Assembly: GCA_947625225.1 (NCBI GenBank)
Contig: CANQNQ010000003.1
Location: forward strand, 1-40,067
DNA from: an uncultured Clostridia bacterium
GTDB lineage: Bacteria > Bacillota > Clostridia > Christensenellales > CAG-917
Reading direction: 5' to 3'
DNA length: 40,067 bases
A program made the translations under genes and the position numbers. Under the pieces are notes generated by a model. That model saw only the letters and a program-made list of their open reading frames with translations. It searched no databases and was not told where the DNA came from. The first letter of the stretch is position 1. The number at the start of each line of letters is the position of its first letter. This document shows, in pieces, positions 1-4,381 of the stretch.

Positions 1-92
1 CGTACGTAGTATACGTCCAAGGCGGCGTAACATATGAACATTCGGTACTTGCGTTGGAACATACGCTGGTTGCGACCACCGATTTCAAATGA
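1..92 (+). CDS. 3' end of an unidentified gene (partial)
   Basis: Frame 3 is open from the window edge and stops at TGA 90-92. The readable tail ends in VATTDFK. I do not recognise the family. The same tail, three bases shorter, recurs at 145-231 in another frame, which supports it as the genuine C-terminus of a gene entering from the left. The start and most of the protein lie outside the window, so no function is offered. Confidence 0.4.
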   Translation, partial: YVVYVQGGVTYEHSVLALEHTLVATTDFK

Positions 93-231
93 TAAAAGGC
101 GGCGCCGCGGTATCGCCGCGCCTATTTATCCGGTAAAACCGCCGTACGTAGTATACGTCCAAGGCGGCGTAACATATGAACATTCGGTACTTGCGTTGGA
201 ACATACGCTGGTTGCGACCGATTTCAAATGA
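1..231. repeat. Tandem duplication of a gene 3' end, period about 142 bp
   Basis: Bases 1-94 reappear at 143-233 nearly perfectly; the second copy lacks three bases (ACC at about 77-79). Between them lie about 48 bp with a GC-rich fold-back (GCGGCG and CGCCGC near 100-119). The period is not a multiple of three, so the second copy is read in a different frame and cannot extend the first protein. It looks like an unequal duplication just past a stop codon, or the edge of a longer tandem array outside the window. Confidence 0.85.
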
Positions 232-656
232 TTTCTAATCTGACTGACTGCGCGATATCTTTGCGATATTTATATTTGCTTTGTACGACTTAATCATAAT
301 ATGTAAATGTTTGCAAATTTTGGTTGCAAACAATTTGAATTGCGCTAATTGCCATATGGACATTCGCAAAATTCGATTAACGCATTGTCAAATGAACATA
401 TAAAAAATATATAAGGATAATAATATATAATATAATCCATATAAATATATATAAAGTTGAGGTCGGTCGGAAACGAGATTTATAATTTCAATGATAAATC
501 GTCGCAAAGTAAAATCTTATCAAAATTGATTTGTTGAAAAATATCACTGTTTATTGGTATTTTTATCGCTTTTTATGCGTAAAAGCTGTGTTTTACGAAT
601 AATTTAATACGCTCCAAAACATCAAATTTTGCCCCTTCTGCCCTCAAAATTTTTCA
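232..656. other. AT-rich gene-free stretch downstream of rep
   Basis: No convincing coding frame is present. The region holds a 9-bp perfect inverted repeat (308-332), a long TATA-rich run (about 405-455), and an AT-rich inverted repeat at 643-670 (CTCAAAATTTT against AAAATTTTGGAG) that overlaps the rep stop codon and may act as a weak terminator. Bases 277-303 resemble 2221-2245, suggesting an old duplicated fragment. It could hold the replication origin of the rep element, but no nick site is recognisable. Confidence 0.5.
308..332. repeat. Inverted repeat TGTTTGCAA / TTGCAAACA
   Basis: Nine-bp arms at 308-316 and 324-332 surround a 7-nt loop. The 12-mer TTTGCAAATTTT that starts in the left arm (310-321) also occurs on the other side of rep at 1861-1872. 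A Rep-binding site or origin hairpin is possible, but AT-rich sequence makes chance matches easy. Confidence 0.45.
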
Positions 657-1706
657 TCAAAATTTTGGAGAGATCATGCGGTACACATTGTATTGCGGGC
701 TTGCTTCCAACGCCTCGGCGACTCCGTCCGCCACTAGCTTCTGCGCCTCAGCTTCCGAGATGAATGCCAAACGTTTTCCGTCCTCAAGCAGCATTGCCAT
801 TTTCTCGCCCTCCGGGACTTTTGTCCGCTTCATGCGCAGATATATTCGCCTGCTGTCCTGCTTGTATACATAGAACGGACTGTTTTCGTCCATGTCTATT
901 TCAAACTTTTCCGAGGCGCTTTCATCATTGCGGACGCTATAGCTCAAGCCGAGCTGCCTCAGCTGCTGCGCCGTGGACATATTCTCAACGCGCTTGGTCT
1001 TGCCTATTACGTTATGCGTGCGATAAAATCTGCGCTGATTGTATCCCACCGTTCCGTATTCCTTGCCCATGTACTTGTTGAGATATGCCACTACTCTGCG
1101 CTGAGATATGCTCCGCCTTTCGCCTCTGTCTCCCACTTCCGCTGCAAGCTCCTCGCCGTTAAATACCGTGTCATCTGCCGAATATATTATTGCGCAGCTT
1201 GCGAACCCGTAGTCCCAGAACGGGAACTCGAACAAAGGCGCACCGGTAGCAGAATACTTCTGCTTCCCGTTCACTGTATAAAGCTTCAGCTCAAAGGGCT
1301 TGTCCGTAGCCACCAAGCCGTGGAAATGCAACGCCCGCCTGCCGTACTCATCCTCTTTTTTGTGCTCTTCCGGGATAAGCAAAATTTTGACGTTCGGATC
1401 GAAACGCTGCAGCTTCTGCCGGCACTTTTTCCAAAGCGCCTTAACAGCGTCTGCGTCATACCTGTCCACCTTGCGCTTGTCTGTAGTTAAGGTTATGAAA
1501 TAATCCCACTTATTGCTAAGAGCATAGCCCCAGAATGAGTCTATACTCTGCCTGTTGGAATTGCGCATGTTCTCCAGGAAGCGCAGGTTTGTGATATTCT
1601 CATTCTTTGGGAACCAACAATCCCCTACGTCTATGTAGCAACGCGTATGATCCACGTCTGTGTTCACCGCTTCGTCTATACAATACAACGGCTTATTGAA
1701 CACCAC
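657..1706 (-). CDS. HUH-type rolling-circle replication initiator (REP_ORF2/G2P-like)
   Basis: Predicted to nick one strand of a circular element and prime rolling-circle replication. The three motifs of HUH Rep proteins occur in order: motif 1 YFITLTTD (about residue 70), the metal-binding HUH motif LHFHGL (about residue 127), and a catalytic tyrosine motif YLNKYMGK (about residue 208). Spacing and flanking residues match the phage and plasmid 'rolling circle replication-associated protein' family of Bacillota. Length 349 aa is full for the family. The start is one of two adjacent GTG codons at 1706; no ATG lies upstream in frame, and a TAA sits 15 codons further up, so the extreme N-terminus is uncertain. 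Its base composition is clearly more GC-rich than the flanks. It follows a hydrophobic-peptide ORF by 22 bp on the same strand. It may belong to an integrated plasmid, phage or satellite. Confidence 0.85.
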   Translation of the reverse strand: MVFNKPLYCIDEAVNTDVDHTRCYIDVGDCWFPKNENITNLRFLENMRNSNRQSIDSFWGYALSNKWDYFITLTTDKRKVDRYDADAVKALWKKCRQKLQRFDPNVKILLIPEEHKKEDEYGRRALHFHGLVATDKPFELKLYTVNGKQKYSATGAPLFEFPFWDYGFASCAIIYSADDTVFNGEELAAEVGDRGERRSISQRRVVAYLNKYMGKEYGTVGYNQRRFYRTHNVIGKTKRVENMSTAQQLRQLGLSYSVRNDESASEKFEIDMDENSPFYVYKQDSRRIYLRMKRTKVPEGEKMAMLLEDGKRLAFISEAEAQKLVADGVAEALEASPQYNVYRMISPKF

Positions 1707-1749
1707 TACTTCCAGCTCGCCATTATAGTCATAGCCCCAGAATGAGTCT
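1523..1749. repeat. 20-bp direct repeat inside rep and just upstream of it
   Basis: CATAGCCCCAGAATGAGTCT occurs at 1523-1542 (inside rep, coding DSFWGY) and again at 1730-1749 (just upstream of the rep start). The offset is 207 bp, exactly 69 codons, so both copies are in the same frame. The outer copy directly abuts the 71-bp repeat beginning at 1749. This looks like a recombination junction where a rep fragment was joined to the upstream cassette. Confidence 0.85.
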
Positions 1750-1818
1750 TATCTTAAGCAACGATATAACAACAAATTTGGCATGATCGCCACCGGACGT
1801 GAATTTTTTTTGTTCCAT
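1729..1818 (-). CDS. Small hydrophobic peptide, copy 1 (altered C-terminus)
   Basis: A 29-codon frame starts MEQKKFTSGGDHAK and continues into a hydrophobic segment FVVISLLKI. Over the shared 71 bp it differs from copy 2 (2746-2844) at four bases; read on this strand three of the four are synonymous, which supports translation. A hairpin just upstream (1823-1839) carries an AGG-containing loop, and GGAG lies close to the ATG. The C-terminal part (RLILGL) is not shared with copy 2, because the 20-bp rep-derived repeat replaces that end. It lies between the basic peptide and rep on the same strand. It could be a membrane-active toxin-like peptide or a leader peptide coupled to rep translation. 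No family recognised. Confidence 0.5.
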   Translation of the reverse strand: MEQKKFTSGGDHAKFVVISLLKIRLILGL

Positions 1819-1819
1819 A
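1749..1819. repeat. 71-bp repeat, copy 1
   Basis: Bases 1749-1819 match 2775-2845 with four mismatches and no gap. The repeat encodes most of the hydrophobic peptide on the minus strand. Each copy stands just left of a plus-strand sRNA promoter (1875 and 2847). Confidence 0.9.
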
Positions 1820-1822
1820 CTC

Positions 1823-1839
1823 CGTTGTCCTCAACAACG
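1823..1839 (-). promoter_or_regulatory. Hairpin upstream of hydrophobic peptide 1
   Basis: On the minus strand CGTTGT and ACAACG pair around the loop TGAGG, which carries a Shine-Dalgarno-like core, 4 nt before the ATG at 1818. Such a hairpin could limit ribosome access. The equivalent sequence is absent in front of copy 2. Confidence 0.4.
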
Positions 1840-1874
1840 TCCCATCTCAATTTTTGCAAGTTTGCAAATTTTTG

Positions 1875-1903
1875 TTGACATATTACAATATTTTGTATAT
1901 ATT
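1875..1903 (+). promoter_or_regulatory. Sigma-A promoter of sRNA A
   Basis: TTGACA at 1875-1880, a 17-bp spacer, TATATT at 1898-1903. Transcription would begin near 1910 and run rightward, opposite to rep and the small peptides. Confidence 0.75.
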
Positions 1904-1909
1904 GTGATT

Positions 1910-2000
1910 GAGGTTTGCACAACTTATATAAGTCTGTCGGAGACAATTGTCGCCCGACCGTGCGTCTGGAAGTAGCTGGTAGCTACTTCTTCTCTTTTTT
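1910..2000 (+). ncRNA. sRNA A, antisense between basic peptide 1 and hydrophobic peptide 1 / rep
   Basis: About 90 nt from a strong promoter to an intrinsic terminator (GAAGTAGCT 1969-1977, AGCTACTTC 1981-1989, then a T-rich run). Architecture: a palindromic 5' hairpin (1922-1933), a stem GTCGG (1936-1940) with CCGAC (1954-1958) enclosing GACAATTGTC, then the terminator. sRNA C at 2882-2981 has the same GTCGG/CCGAC stem with a different but still paired inner helix. It is complementary to the last codons of the basic-peptide mRNA and to the leader of the hydrophobic peptide and rep. By position it resembles the counter-transcribed RNA of pMV158-type plasmids; that role is inferred. Confidence 0.65.
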
Positions 2001-2120
2001 ATGTTTTTTGACTCCCGTAAAATACACCGCTTTATCTCTATCACGATTTGATAGTGAAAAGCGCTTTTTGCCCTCGGGAAAAACATCCTTATCTGACAAA
2101 CGCAAAGGCTTGTTTGACAT
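1983..2120 (-). CDS. Small basic peptide, copy 1 (45 aa)
   Basis: ATG at 2120, TAG at 1983-1985. The protein begins MSNKPLRLSDKDVFPEG and ends in a lysine-rich tail. Compared with copy 2 (2961-3101), about 20 of the first 42 codons differ only synonymously and about 8 change the amino acid, so it is under purifying selection as protein. No Shine-Dalgarno is visible; a TATAAT (2131-2136 on this strand) stands about 10 nt before the ATG, so a leaderless mRNA is possible. Its length and position before an antisense RNA and rep recall CopG repressors of pMV158-type plasmids, but I see no clear ribbon-helix-helix pattern. Function unknown; nucleic-acid binding is a guess from the charge. Confidence 0.7.
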   Translation of the reverse strand: MSNKPLRLSDKDVFPEGKKRFSLSNRDRDKAVYFTGVKKHKKEKK

Positions 2121-2148
2121 GCGATTTTTATTATATTGCTTATAATAA

Positions 2149-2188
2149 GAAAGGCTCACTTTTATTATTACCTTTTCTTTTTTTTGTT
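2149..2188 (+). terminator. Hairpin with T-run
   Basis: AGAAAGG (about 2149-2154) can pair with CCTTTTCT (2171-2178), followed by a run of T. A TATAAT at 2141-2146 precedes it, but no -35 at a normal distance is visible. It may end rightward transcription or be a remnant of another sRNA unit. Confidence 0.35.
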
Positions 2189-2389
2189 GTCATACCAAAA
2201 TTTTGGTTTGCGATTTGTACGCTTTTTGTATGACTTAATAATATGTCGAACAACATGCTTAGAAAAATTTATCTCATCAAGTATTGATGTAGATATATTT
2301 ATGCTGGAAGCAATAATTTCTTTGGTCTTGGCAGAAGGATGATACACATACACAAAAAGCTCATTGTCGGTACTTTCCGCTATTATCAA
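2168..2389 (-). pseudogene. Small protein or 5'-truncated regulator remnant
   Basis: A 73-codon frame with natural-looking composition: a variable first part, a segment TKEIIASSINIS reminiscent of a helix-turn-helix, then a strongly basic end (KKRTNRKPKFWYD, then KKKK). A TGA lies directly upstream of the only usable early start (TTG at 2389), so the original N-terminus appears lost. It ends 47 bp before basic peptide 1 on the same strand. The sequence coding SYKK recurs loosely at 277-303. Family not recognised; a DNA-binding role is only suggested. Confidence 0.4.
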
Positions 2390-2411
2390 TCATATATAGT
2401 ATGATTTGTTT

Positions 2412-2489
2412 GGTATGTGTCGTTTCCTTCAGTGGTTGGGCGATGAAAATCCCACCGACAGCGACCCAATAAGCCGCTGTTATTTTTTT
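2412..2489 (+). ncRNA. Candidate sRNA G
   Basis: Two stacked hairpins: GGTTGGG (2434-2440) with CCCACC (2451-2456), then ACAGCG (2458-2463) with CGCTGT (2475-2480), followed by a T-run to 2489. The second hairpin plus T-run is an intrinsic terminator. TATAGT/TATGAT-like -10 elements occur near 2395-2405, but I find no good -35, so the 5' end is uncertain. Confidence 0.4.
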
Positions 2490-2498
2490 GAAAATTGC

Positions 2499-2527
2499 TT
2501 TACTTCCCACTCACATGGTAATATAAT
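2499..2527 (+). promoter_or_regulatory. Promoter of sRNA F
   Basis: TTTACT at 2499-2504, 17-bp spacer, TATAAT at 2522-2527. Expected start near 2534. Confidence 0.55.
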
Positions 2528-2533
2528 GAATTC

Positions 2534-2615
2534 AGAGAAGGTTGTTTTGTTCGCCTTCGGGCTTGAACGTTGCGGAAAAACGATTCTATCGGTTCCCCCA
2601 ACCTTTTCTTTTTTA
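2534..2615 (+). ncRNA. sRNA F with closing terminal stem
   Basis: About 80 nt. The 5' end (AGAAGGTTG, 2536-2544) pairs with CAACC and TTTTCT (2599-2609) just before a T-run, so the terminator stem encloses the whole RNA. Inside is a hairpin GCC-TTCG-GGC extended by GTTC/GAAC. No matching ORF is found on the opposite strand. Role unknown. Confidence 0.55.
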
Positions 2616-2632
2616 TTTATTATTTTCCCCTG

Positions 2633-2661
2633 TTGACAACTAGAAACCAGACATGTATAAT
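2633..2661 (+). promoter_or_regulatory. Consensus promoter of sRNA B
   Basis: Perfect TTGACA (2633-2638) and TATAAT (2656-2661) with a 17-bp spacer. Confidence 0.85.
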
Positions 2662-2667
2662 ACCCAC

Positions 2668-2744
2668 ATAAGAAGCAATCGCATACTCGGTGGAAAACAC
2701 TTTGATGTTTCTCTTACGAACTTGAATGCTTCTTATTTTTTTTA
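2668..2744 (+). ncRNA. sRNA B, convergent to hydrophobic peptide 2
   Basis: About 75 nt. AGAAGC (2671-2676) pairs with GCTTCT (2728-2733) and is followed by a long T-run, giving a closing stem-terminator. An internal GTG-GAAAA-CAC hairpin lies at 2690-2700. The RNA ends 2 bp before the stop codon of the oppositely oriented hydrophobic peptide ORF, so it would be antisense to that mRNA's 3' end, the layout of Bacillota type I antitoxins such as RatA/txpA. A decayed, promoterless copy lies at 3111-3186. Confidence 0.65.
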
Positions 2745-2745
2745 T

Positions 2746-2844
2746 TTACATACCAATTTTGATGATAAACAGGATTATCTTGAGCAGCGATATAACAACA
2801 AATTTTGCATGATCGCCACCGGACTTGAATTTTTTTTGTTCCAT
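2746..2844 (-). CDS. Small hydrophobic peptide, copy 2 (32 aa)
   Basis: ATG at 2844, TAA at 2746-2748. A charged start (MEQKKFKSGGDHAK) precedes one predicted membrane helix (FVVISLLKIILFII) and a short tail. Substitutions relative to copy 1 are mostly synonymous. Size and layout (short charged end, single helix, convergent sRNA B just past the stop) are those of type I toxins such as TxpA or Fst, but there is no sequence-level match I recognise. No clear Shine-Dalgarno is present. Its leader overlaps the divergent promoter of sRNA C. A leader peptide is the alternative reading. Confidence 0.55.
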   Translation of the reverse strand: MEQKKFKSGGDHAKFVVISLLKIILFIIKIGM

Positions 2845-2845
2845 A
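2775..2845. repeat. 71-bp repeat, copy 2
   Basis: Partner of 1749-1819 with four mismatches; holds the 5' three quarters of hydrophobic peptide 2 and ends next to the -35 of the sRNA C promoter. Confidence 0.9.
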
Positions 2846-2846
2846 G

Positions 2847-2875
2847 TTGACATTTATCTAGAAGTCGCGTATACT
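2847..2875 (+). promoter_or_regulatory. Sigma-A promoter of sRNA C
   Basis: TTGACA at 2847-2852, 17-bp spacer, TATACT at 2870-2875. The -35 starts 3 bp from the ATG of the divergent hydrophobic peptide. Confidence 0.8.
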
Positions 2876-2881
2876 ACCATT

Positions 2882-2981
2882 AAGGTAGCGAACTCAATCA
2901 GCAATGATTGTTTACGTCGGAGTTTCAAAGAAACGCCCGACCCCGCAGGCAAGAAGTGATCTACGTCACTTCTTTTTTTTT
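2882..2981 (+). ncRNA. sRNA C, antisense between basic peptide 2 and hydrophobic peptide 2
   Basis: About 100 nt. It has a 5' hairpin (CAATCA 2895-2900 with TGATTG 2905-2910), a stem GTCGG (2916-2920) with CCGAC (2937-2941) enclosing GTTTC-AAA-GAAAC, and an intrinsic terminator (AAGAAGTGA 2951-2959 with TCACTTCTT 2966-2974, then T-run). Compared with sRNA A, the inner helix and terminator helix differ in sequence but keep pairing, so the structure appears conserved. It overlaps the 3' end of basic peptide 2 on the other strand and covers the region upstream of hydrophobic peptide 2. Confidence 0.7.
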
Positions 2982-3101
2982 ACGCTTCTTAACGCCTGTA
3001 TGAACAACAGCTTTATCTTTATCGCGATTGCTCAAAGTAAATCGTTTTGTACCTTCGGGAAAAACATCTTTGTTGGATAATCGCAAGGGCTTTCCAGACA
3101 T
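2961..3101 (-). CDS. Small basic peptide, copy 2 (46 aa)
   Basis: ATG at 3101, TAG at 2961-2963. Starts MSGKPLRLSNKDVFPEG, has a middle RFTLSNRDKDKAV, and a lysine/arginine-rich C-terminus. It is about 70-75% identical to copy 1 at protein level while most changed codons are synonymous. The 3' end overlaps the terminator of convergent sRNA C. No Shine-Dalgarno is visible before the ATG. Unknown family. The paired conservation with copy 1 is the main evidence for translation. Confidence 0.7.
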   Translation of the reverse strand: MSGKPLRLSNKDVFPEGTKRFTLSNRDKDKAVVHTGVKKRKKKEVT

Positions 3102-3110
3102 GCGATTTGT

Positions 3111-3186
3111 AGCAATCGCTTATTCGGTGGAAAACACTTTGATGTTTCTCTTACGAACTTGAATGCTCCTTATTTTTATTTTCTCT
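3111..3186 (+). repeat. Promoterless, decayed copy of sRNA B
   Basis: Bases 3111-3178 match 2674-2740 with few mismatches, including the internal GTG-GAAAA-CAC hairpin. The promoter and the first bases of the closing stem are missing and the 3' stem arm is mutated (GCTCCT). Together with the intact copy it flanks the second peptide cassette as a direct repeat 437 bp apart. Confidence 0.8.
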
Positions 3187-3188
3187 TG

Positions 3189-3217
3189 TTGATAACAAAC
3201 TCAAATTTTAGTAGAAT
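3189..3217 (+). promoter_or_regulatory. Promoter of sRNA D
   Basis: TTGATA at 3189-3194, 17-bp spacer, TAGAAT at 3212-3217. Confidence 0.7.
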
Positions 3218-3223
3218 ACATAT

Positions 3224-3291
3224 AGAGAGTTGCGGAATCCATTACAGTAGTAAGGTACAGCCGAAAGGGCAGAACTGCGACTCTTTTTTAT
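3224..3291 (+). ncRNA. sRNA D, three-way-junction RNA
   Basis: About 65 nt. Closing stem GAGTTGC (3227-3233) with GCGACTC (3277-3283) before a T-run; hairpin 1 TTAC-AGTA-GTAA (3242-3253); hairpin 2 GCC-GAAAG-GGC (3260-3270); then six bases to the closing stem. sRNA E has the same plan. Hairpin 2 shows a compensatory change (C-G here, U-A in E) around an identical GAAAG loop. No ORF of useful length lies opposite. Role unknown. Confidence 0.65.
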
Positions 3292-3313
3292 ATGCTTGAT
3301 ATATTATGTTCTG

Positions 3314-3342
3314 TTGACATAAGGTTCAAAGTTGGGTATAAT
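3314..3342 (+). promoter_or_regulatory. Consensus promoter of sRNA E
   Basis: Perfect TTGACA (3314-3319), 17-bp spacer, perfect TATAAT (3337-3342). Confidence 0.85.
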
Positions 3343-3348
3343 ACTTAA

Positions 3349-3410
3349 GAAGAGTTGCTCCGACCTCAATTTTGAGGCATTGTCGAAAGGACGCAGTTGC
3401 AACTCTTTTA
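3349..3410 (+). ncRNA. sRNA E, three-way-junction RNA paralogous to sRNA D
   Basis: About 60 nt. Closing stem GAGTTGC (3352-3358) with GCAACTC (3399-3405) followed by TTTT; hairpin 1 CCTCAA-TT-TTGAGG (3364-3377); hairpin 2 GTC-GAAAG-GAC (3382-3392), six bases from the closing stem exactly as in sRNA D. Hairpin 1 is unrelated in sequence to that of D, so it may be the variable, target-recognising element; this is inference. Confidence 0.65.
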
Positions 3411-3456
3411 ATTTAGAATCCAAAGTTGTTTAATGTATAAACCAACTTACATCATA

Positions 3457-3480
3457 AAAGCCGCCGAATAAGGCGGCTTT
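3457..3480. terminator. Bidirectional terminator
   Basis: AAAGCCGCC (3457-3465) pairs with GGCGGCTTT (3472-3480), with T-runs on both sides. It ends the minus-strand TIM-barrel gene and any rightward transcription from the sRNA array, and marks the border with core chromosome. Confidence 0.85.
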
Positions 3481-3500
3481 TTTACAACAACAAATATGCT

Positions 3501-4373
3501 TCACTTACTGAGTTTAGCCGTATAGGCGGCTTTCATCGCGCGGGCGTCGAACATCTGCGTGCCGGCGGATTCTGAGAGAATGTGAGGGGTGAGCCCGTTT
3601 TTGACGATGACCTCCGCCAGCGGTTCAAATTCGGGGCCGTAAACCGTGTCCGCAAACGTCAGATGGCGGATCTCCCCTTTTGCGCCGTACTGGATCTTGC
3701 TGAAGTGGACGTGCATATTTTTGGTTTTTTTCTCGCCAAGTCCGTCGAACAGCTTGTCGACGATGCGCTGAAAGTCTTCTTTCGTCTTAAGCGCTCCCTG
3801 CCACAGGCTGTTTACGTGCCCGAAGTCGACGCAGGGATATACGTTGTCGCCCAGCTTGCACAGCTCGACGACCTCGTCCACTGTACCGATCTGAGCCTGT
3901 TTGCCCATTGTCTCCGGACAGACTATCAAGTCGTCCAAGCCCTGCTGCGCGATGACGTCCAGCGCCTTTGTAAAATTGTCCTTTGCGCGCGCGAAGGCCT
4001 CGTTGCGCGGCTGTTTTCCCTCCGCGCCCGTGTGGAATACGCATCTGCTGCCGTGGAAGTGCCTAAGCGCGCCCAGCGAATCGGTCAGATAACGTACGGA
4101 ATTGTCCGCCTTGTCCTGCTCCACCGAGGCGAAGTTGATGAAGTACGGCGCGTGCACGCTCATTTCGACGCCGAATTTGTCCGCCATATCGCCTATCGCC
4201 TCAGCGGTCACGTCGCTTATGCGCACGCCTCTGCCGAAGGAATATTCAAACAGCTCAAGTCCCTTGTCGCTTAGCCATTGAGGCATCTGCAATGTGGAGA
4301 TGTAGCCCTCCTGCGCAAAACTTTCATCGTGACCCGACGGACCAAACGTCGCCGTAGAATAAATTTTTTCCAT
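3501..4373 (-). CDS. Endonuclease IV-like TIM-barrel protein
   Basis: Member of the AP endonuclease family 2 / xylose isomerase-like TIM-barrel fold. Metal-ligand positions of endonuclease IV are recognisable: SVHAP (H74), FHTG (H114), CPET (E154), CVDFGH (D183, H186), MHVHFS (H221 or H223) and SES (E268). The N-terminus differs from classical Nfo and resembles the clostridial and archaeal 'TIM barrel' branch, so abasic-site cleavage is likely but not certain. ATG 4373 (290 aa) is preferred because AAGGTG precedes it; a GTG four codons earlier would overlap ribF. It is the last gene before the accessory region and ends at a strong terminator. Confidence 0.8.
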   Translation of the reverse strand: MEKIYSTATFGPSGHDESFAQEGYISTLQMPQWLSDKGLELFEYSFGRGVRISDVTAEAIGDMADKFGVEMSVHAPYFINFASVEQDKADNSVRYLTDSLGALRHFHGSRCVFHTGAEGKQPRNEAFARAKDNFTKALDVIAQQGLDDLIVCPETMGKQAQIGTVDEVVELCKLGDNVYPCVDFGHVNSLWQGALKTKEDFQRIVDKLFDGLGEKKTKNMHVHFSKIQYGAKGEIRHLTFADTVYGPEFEPLAEVIVKNGLTPHILSESAGTQMFDARAMKAAYTAKLSK

Positions 4374-4381
4374 ACACACCT

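Noticed and set aside
657..1706. Insertion-sequence transposase of the HUH (IS200/IS605 or IS91) type
   Set aside because: The protein is longer than IS200/IS605 TnpA and the motif context fits phage/plasmid Rep; no subterminal hairpin ends typical of those insertion sequences were found.
1749..1946. 65-codon minus-strand frame across sRNA A and the 71-bp repeat
   Set aside because: It is out of frame with the conserved hydrophobic peptide and covers the sRNA promoter; no conservation with copy 2.
2653..2850. 65-codon plus-strand frame across sRNA B and the 71-bp repeat
   Set aside because: Within the repeat, three of four differences from the other copy change the amino acid in this frame, while three of four are silent on the minus strand; the minus-strand hydrophobic peptide is the better reading.
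1729..3410. CRISPR array or tracrRNA-like locus
   Set aside because: The repeats are few, of different lengths and embedded in separate transcription units; there are no regular spacers and no cas genes.
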